DNA of 64,000 nt from Owenia fusiformis (taxonomy: Eukaryota > Annelida > Polychaeta > Sabellida > Oweniidae). The notes under the pieces were generated by a model, which did not search any database, had not been told where the DNA came from, and worked only from the letters and a program-made list of their open reading frames with translations. The stretch covers positions 36,261,425-36,325,424 of the forward strand of contig CAIIXF020000010.1 of the NCBI GenBank assembly GCA_903813345.2, written 5' to 3'. A program made the position numbers and the translations under genes. Below, one piece after another: positions 53,280 through 64,000 of this stretch (the stretch's first letter is position 1; the number at the start of each line of letters is the position of its first letter).

Positions 53280-55060
53280 ATTATGCTCCAGTTCAAAACA
53301 TTTCAGGGTTATTATTTTATTTGTATTTGAAGGTGTTATTCCCAGTAATACAAGTATATAGAAGAGGTACTAACTCTATCCCATAGTTCATCTGTCATGT
53401 ATGTATCAGACTAAGTATTGATGTACTGGATTGTGGGAACTCTATTCTTACATTGCATGAACAACTGTTAAATAAGTACCACAAATATAATATTTTCTTG
53501 TAATTATAATACAAACATTTTTTGACCTGAGTACAAGAAGTAGTTTTCTTGTCATGGAACAGAAGATTTGAGCTCAAAGAAATGCTAACATCATTAGCGC
53601 TGTTTCAGCATCAATTTCCTAAAGTTCGAAGATGCCATCAGAGTTTCAAATGTCCATGGGTCACGGGGAAAAACTGTTCCACTTGGGAGGTGTTTTACTT
53701 ATTGGGGGGCTCCACTAACATAGATGTTCCACTTGCACGGGTATTACATTTGACAATTTTTCCCCTTGTACTAGAATTACAAGATAACAACAATAGAAAA
53801 AATATGATTTTAAATTTAAACTTATGACAAAATGTTTTAAAGCTGCTCAGGACAGCAATATATTGAAGTACAATGGTCTTCAATTTTGAATTCAATTTAT
53901 TGAATTTCATGTCGACATGTATTCAATTGTCCATGTTCTATTGCATTGACTTGCATAGTTTTCCTGGAATTTTTATAAAATGTGAAAATTGCATGTCTCA
54001 CAAAAATTGTGAATTTTAATGTACTGTAGTCATATTACTAAAAATGTGAATTTCAATTAAAAATGTGAATGGTTCAATCACATATCAACAATGAAAAATG
54101 TGAATATTTAATATGTGAATGAATGTATGTTTCACATTTCAGTGCAGATATGTTTGATTGAGTCAAATTTAAAATGCTATATTTCTGGAGATAAACTGTA
54201 TGATATCAATACTGTATGATTTTAAGTTAATTTTGCTGATGGTGTAAATATAGACTATGATAGATATGATAAGAATGTGGAATTAGGCCAAATATTTATC
54301 TTAAAGAAGGTGTTTGTCTCCATGTCTCATTTGTCAAGCGGGGCCAACTACAGCGAGTATAATTGCAACAACCAGATGGAAATAAAAAATTGCTATTCTC
54401 ATACCATACCATTTTTCTTCAAAAATGAACTCGTTTTGTTTGAAATGAAAGAAACGATCTTTTTACCAGTGCATTGTTTTGAGGCTAAGCACGGAGTACT
54501 TTGTTTCAATCATGTTGATGTGACCAACGAATGGAAAATAACAATGTTCTAAAAATTTAACTTTGAGCATCTTCTTCAAGCGGGCTAAACCAATATCCTC
54601 TTATTAAAGTACTTATGGGATGAGACTTACTATTCTTGATTTTAAAACATCCAGTGGAAAATAACAAGTTGAATACTTTCTGTAGCTGACCATGCATGCT
54701 TCGTTACCTCATTTAGTTTTATTTTAAAGTAGAAAATTTTTCGAAAGGAAAACAATGGAAAATCTTTTATGAAAAATAACATTACTGGCATTTATTTCAA
54801 GCAAATCTGTTATTAAATATTGTGAGAGATAAAGCCAACAGGAAGGACCATTTGGGAAATGCCAAAATTAAAAAAAAAAAATCGATAAATCTCAATATCA
54901 TTTTGCTAGAATTAAAACTGATATTTTTGCTTATAACCCCCAAAATAAACATATGCACTTTGGTGTTCAATATATTGATGGGCATCTTGTGTATATTATG
55001 TTTTTAACTTATGTGTTTATTTTGGAGGTAAAGATCATATGAGCTTAATAAATTTGAGAT
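53280..55060. other. intergenic stretch, nothing recognised
   Basis: AT-rich sequence with several AAAATGTGAAT repeats at 53975-54130. Short open frames (for example 53549-53827 and 54277-54552 on +) show no family resemblance and no codon signal I can defend. Confidence 0.6.
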
Positions 55061-55064
55061 TGAT

Positions 55065-55115
55065 TACTTCGGCTCCTGTCCCGATGTATCACTTGTTACT
55101 TTGGCTCCTGTCCTG
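55065..55115 (+). repeat. 32-bp minisatellite, about 1.5 units
   Basis: TTACTTCGGCTCCTGTCCCG then ATGTATCACTTGTTACTTTG, same orientation as the other arrays. Confidence 0.85.
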
Positions 55116-55249
55116 TATATGTGTATTGAGACTATGGAGATCCAGCATGGTCTTTATAATAAAATACTATGTAAGATAAATTATTTTATGTTATAGTTTA
55201 TTAATTTTGGGAATATTGGGTCATCCCCAATTCATGCCATATCATACCC

Positions 55250-56600
55250 CAGTTTAGAATCTTTGCCATATTCACACCAAAGTTTGAAATCTTTGCCATA
55301 CATATTCACACCAAGGTTTGGAATCTCTGCCATATTCACACCAAAGTTTAGAATCTTTGCCATATTCACACCAAAGTTTAGAATCTTTGCCATACATATT
55401 CACACCAAGGTTTGGAATCGGTGCCTTATTAATACCCCAGTTTAGAATCTTTGCCATATTCACACCAAAGTTTAGAATCTTTGCCATACATATTCACACC
55501 AAGGTTTGGAATCTCTGCCATATTCACACCAAAGTTTAGAATCTTTGCCATATTCACACCAAAGTTTAGAATCTTTGACATACATATTCACACCAAGGTT
55601 TGGAATTGGTGCCTTATTCATAGCCCAGTTTAGAATCTTTGCCATATTCTCACCAAATTTGAAATCTTTGCCATATTCACATCCCAGTTTTGGATCTTTG
55701 CCATATTCACACCCCAGTTTGGAATCTGCCATAATCACACCCCAGTTTGGAATCCCTGCCATATCCACACCAAAGTTTGGAATCTATGCCATATTCAAAC
55801 CCCAGTTTGGGATCTTTGCCATATTCACACCAAAGTTTAGAATATTTGCCACATTGAAACTAAAATTTGGAATCTTTGCCATATTCACACCCCAGTTTGG
55901 AATCTGCCATATTCACACCCCAGTTTGGAATCTCTGCCATATTCACACCAAAGTTTGGAATCTATGCCATATTCACACCCCAGTTTGGGATCTTTGCCAT
56001 AATCACTCAAATTTGGAATCTTTGCCATATTCCCACCAGTTTGAAATCTTTGCCATATTCACACCCTAGTTTGGAATTTATACTATATTCACACCAAAGT
56101 TTGAAATCTATGCCATAATAAGTCCCCAGTTTGGAATCTTTGCCATAATCACTCAAATTTGGAATCTTTGCCATATTCCCACCAGTTTAAAATCTTTGCC
56201 ATATTCACACCCTGGTTTGGATTTATACTATATTCACACCAAAGTTTGAAATCTATGCCATATTAACTCCCCAGTTTGGAATCTTTGTCATAATCACACT
56301 CAAGTTTGGAATCTTTGCCATTTCCCACCAAAGTTTGGAATCTATGCCATATTCACACCAAAGTTTGGAATCTGTGCCATATTCACACCAACGTTTGGAA
56401 TCTGTGCCATACTCACACTCAAGTTTGGAATCTTTGCCATATTAACTCCCCAGTTTGGAATCTTTGTCATAATCACACTCAAGTTTGGAATCTTTGCCAT
56501 TTTCCCACCAAAGTTTGGAATCTTCGCCATATTCACAACAAAGCTTGGGATCTGTGCCATATTAACACCTGCTTGGACTCTGCTTTATTCACACTCAGAT
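55250..56600. repeat. 1.35-kb minisatellite of about 30-bp units
   Basis: More than 45 units of the type TTTGGAATCTTTGCCATATT followed by CACACCAAAG or CACACCCCAG. A higher-order period of about 188 bp is visible at 55260-55630. The 30-bp step keeps frames open on both strands, giving long repetitive open frames that I do not consider genes. Confidence 0.95.
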
Positions 56601-56929
56601 TGGTATCTGCCATATTTATACCCTTAACTGAGTTAAGTTCAAATATGTATAAAAATGGTATTTATGTAATATGGAGAAATATCCCATTGTTGAGGTCAAA
56701 TCTGTAGGATAACATGTAAATATATTTATGATATTTACAAATGCGTTGAAAAAGCGATATCTGTGGAATGCAGAGAATATTCTACAGATATCACACTTTT
56801 CCACAGATTTGAAAACTCCCGCAAATATGACGTGTATTGTTACGCGAAGATCTCAAAACTACACGTGATGAATAACTGTTGTTTTGAAATGTTTGGTTTA
56901 GTTTTAAAAGGGAACTATGGGATAAATAG

Positions 56930-57072
56930 AATATCCTATGAATTTTTGTGATATCATTTTAATCCACTCGTTAATATCAATATCTGCACTCATTCGCTAC
57001 GCTCACTCATCCAGAAATTGATATCAACTTAGGGATAAAAATGATATCACTCAAAATCATAGGGTATCCTAT
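56930..57072. mobile_element. short palindromic MITE, copy 2
   Basis: ATATCCTATGAATTTTTGTG and ATATCATTTTAATCCACTCG at the left pair with ATAAAAATGATATCACTCAA and AATCATAGGGTATCCTAT at the right. The interior has CATTCGCTACGCTCACTCA. Same family as 10927-11062. Confidence 0.78.
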
Positions 57073-57207
57073 TACTATCACTTTTCCACAGATTTGAAAA
57101 CACCCTCAATCTTGTTACTGTTATAATCTTATACTGTTACATTGCGATTATATTAAATGAAACTAGATGTTATAATGCATTGTTAAGACTTGGTTGTACT
57201 ATGGCAT

Positions 57208-57262
57208 AAATAGGATATCCTATGATATCACTCAAAAATCATAGGATATCATTTTCATATTC
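57208..57262. mobile_element. short palindromic MITE, internally deleted copy
   Basis: ATAGGATATCCTATGATATC is followed directly by ACTCAAAAATCATAGGATAT and CATTTTC, that is the termini without the interior. Confidence 0.6.
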
Positions 57263-57299
57263 ACCCAGTTTGAGATAAACATCAAACACAAAAACAACT

Positions 57300-58555
57300 T
57301 ATTAAGTCTTCATATCATTTATTGATAAAAACTTTGTCAAAAGTACTGTTCATAAGTATAAAATCTATTAATAACAACCTAATGGTGGAAAATGCACTAC
57401 AGCCTGGACCAGTGCCTTAATTTTAATTCAAGATATCATTTAAGAATATTTGAATGTCTTTAAATATATTTTTTCAAAAATTTTGAGCAATCTGGGAAAT
57501 GAAAAAAAATTGAACAAAAACTTTAATAGAAAGTTGGAAATACACTGTATGTATTTTGATCATTTAAAAGAAAGAAATATTAATAAAATAACACTTTAAA
57601 GCTTTTCATAATTAGAAAAATTGGTACCTGCCCCGCCCACCCCTATCCCCGTGTTGCTATAGCAACCATTTTAAGACTTAATATTAATGTATCATGCTGA
57701 AACTTCAGGATATAACAGATAAAACTTCAATTGTTATATACACCCAATTTCAACTGAATTGAAGAATATTGAAGAAAGTTAGAGCATATAGTGCATTACT
57801 TCTGGGACAACCCTCGTATAGTTTTATATATCTAAATTAAAGATGCTCATGTAAGGGTTGGAGCAAGCCACGATGGTTCAAGTTACTGGTCTGGTTAGGT
57901 TGAGTAATGGCCTATCTCCCTATAGTTATGGATGGTATCAAATTATAAACAGTCGGGGAAAACGAGGTTTAATTTCATATTTGTTTGACCCCCTCCCCTC
58001 ATCTAACAAAATTTTGATTTAAAATTAAAATGTTGATTTGTCTTTCACTTCAATTTTACTCTAAAAGAACAAAAATATGTAAAAATCACTGAAATCCCAA
58101 AAGACAGGAAAATGGTTCAAGAAGAGAGGTTTTGAGATAACAAGTAGTCTGTGCTTAACAGACAGTAAGGGCCTAATGAAAGGTATCTAATTGGGCCAAA
58201 AAGGTATTTAAGGTCACATTTACATGAGGAGGTCATAACCAATATCACCTAGCAACAGCTAGCCTAACCAGACACGTCTTTAACCTGTACACATACGGTA
58301 TCTTCAAATATACAGTATAAGCTAGTGCTATACATATTTCTACTGCAAATTTTGCTAAATATTAAGACTAGATATGCAGCTATATAATGAGATGTTTAAA
58401 ATATATAATGTATTTAAAAAATTATGAGTCATTTCAAATACATATGTATAAACAAGCCTATCCCTAATATATCTGTTTTAATGATAACACTAATCTCGCC
58501 CTTGTGGATTGGCAGTGTAATTTGTGAAACTGTTACATTATGTGCGATATATATG
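57300..58555. other. intergenic stretch, little recognised
   Basis: AT-rich. A mariner-like terminus on the - strand (TACGAGGGTTGTCCCAGAAG) ends near 57815. No complete element and no exon identified. Confidence 0.55.
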
Positions 58556-58559
58556 ACAT

Positions 58560-58865
58560 AGGCCTATTTCAAATATATGACATAGGCCTATTTCAAATAT
58601 ATGACATAGGCCTTTTCAAATATATGACATAGGCCTATTTCAAATATATGACATAGGCTTTTCAAATATATGACATAGGCCTTTTCAAATATATGACATA
58701 GGCCTATTTCAAATATATGACATAGGCTTTTCAAATATATGACATAGGCCTTTTCAAATATATGACATAGACCTATTTCAAATATATGACATAGGCCTTT
58801 TCAAATATATGACATAGGCCTTTTCAAATATATGACATAGGCCTTTTAAAATAAATGACAAATAT
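58560..58865. repeat. minisatellite of 23- and 28-bp units (ATATATGACATAGGCCTATTTCAA)
   Basis: About 12 units of AAATATATGACATAGGCC followed by TTTTC or TATTTC. The two unit lengths alternate irregularly. Confidence 0.93.
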
Positions 58866-59039
58866 ATCACACATCTCAAACTATATGATGCATATAAATG
58901 AGCCATGTTTATAATATAAGACATATTTCACGTATTTAAATAATTTTGATACGATGTACACTGTTCCAAATTTTTCATAATTTGACTCACTAAAATTACA
59001 TAAAGTAACATTCATCTGGTCTTCCTAAAATGTTCAACT

Positions 59040-59515
59040 TTGTGGGGTCACATTGTGACATCAATTTGACATGCACACAATGACATCAAAATGTATGTCA
59101 CTCACACAATAACATCAGAGTGTATGTCAATCGCACAATGACATCAATCAAAATGACATCAAAACAGTGTTACATAACTCAAAGGAAATAAGTAGAGTTC
59201 AACTTATTTATTAAGTTTGATTGTCAGCTTTTTCATATTGCCATATGATATGATACCATCTTCTGTTTGGCAAGACATCGGATAATCATTATGACATCAA
59301 ACTATCATCTTGACATCCCTGCATGTTTATTTTGACTCTTTTTGTTTATTTGTGACCCAACACAATGAAATCACCGGATTTGAAATAATTTCTGCAGAAC
59401 GATGATATTTGTTTCCTGTCACATCATTTGTGTCAGAAAGATGACATTGTACATGTCTAAAATGTGACATCACTTGTGTCAGAAAGATGACATCATACAT
59501 GTCTAAAATGTGACA
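59040..59515 (-). other. probable SMC5 3' UTR and flank, with ACATCA/TGTCA repeats
   Basis: Directly downstream of the SMC5 stop. On the - strand AATAAA occurs at 59345-59350, 59326-59331 and 59207-59212, any of which could direct polyadenylation. Two near-identical 40-bp copies of TGACATCACTTGTGTCAGAA lie in 59405-59520, and CACACAATGACATCA units at 59060-59170. Confidence 0.45.

Positions 59516-64000
<4,485 letters not shown>

Noticed and set aside
53549-53827. 92-codon frame in the intergenic region
   Set aside because: Chance frame; no family resemblance and an overlapping - strand frame of similar quality.
54277-54552. 91-codon frame in the intergenic region
   Set aside because: No recognisable domain, no splice partners and composition like surrounding DNA.
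55506-56069. 187-codon open frame and overlapping frames on both strands
   Set aside because: Product of the 30-bp minisatellite; several frames and both strands are open at once.

Overview
This is animal nuclear DNA. It holds two conserved, intron-rich genes arranged tail to tail in AT-rich sequence crowded with non-autonomous DNA transposons and minisatellites. Reading exon by exon with GT-AG borders gives (1) a complete casein kinase 1 gamma gene (CSNK1G) on the + strand, 11 coding exons from 4403 to 50152 encoding 448 residues, and (2) the 3' end of an SMC5 gene on the - strand, six exons from the right edge down to a stop at 59516, covering the last 221 residues. Intron sizes (up to 19.4 kb), TTA/TAA/TTAA-type transposon insertions and gene structure suit an invertebrate metazoan such as a lophotrochozoan or invertebrate deuterostome. 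I cannot name the species.

Layout: 1-4400 is upstream DNA with a triple E-box cluster (3236-3274) and an ETS/CRE composite (3709-3722) that may be the CSNK1G promoter. 4403-50152 is CSNK1G. Intron 2 (5715-25116) and intron 8 (39533-46287) hold most of the mobile DNA, including three element-in-element nests. 50153-59515 is intergenic/3' UTR DNA dominated by tandem arrays. 59516-64000 is the C-terminal part of SMC5, with minisatellites in its introns and one directly across an exon/intron border at the right edge.

Function: CSNK1G encodes a membrane-anchored Ser/Thr kinase whose conserved C-terminal cysteines are the expected lipid anchor. SMC5 encodes an ATPase arm of the SMC5/6 genome-stability complex. 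The two genes look like ordinary neighbours; nothing links them functionally.

I found no intact transposase, reverse transcriptase, CRISPR array or RNA gene. No new multi-gene system is evident. The unusual content is the mobile and repeat landscape: termini and target-site duplications readable to the base, a foldback family of about 18 copies, a 32-bp minisatellite at eight places, a partial exon duplication, and a tandem repeat of an SMC5 splice donor.
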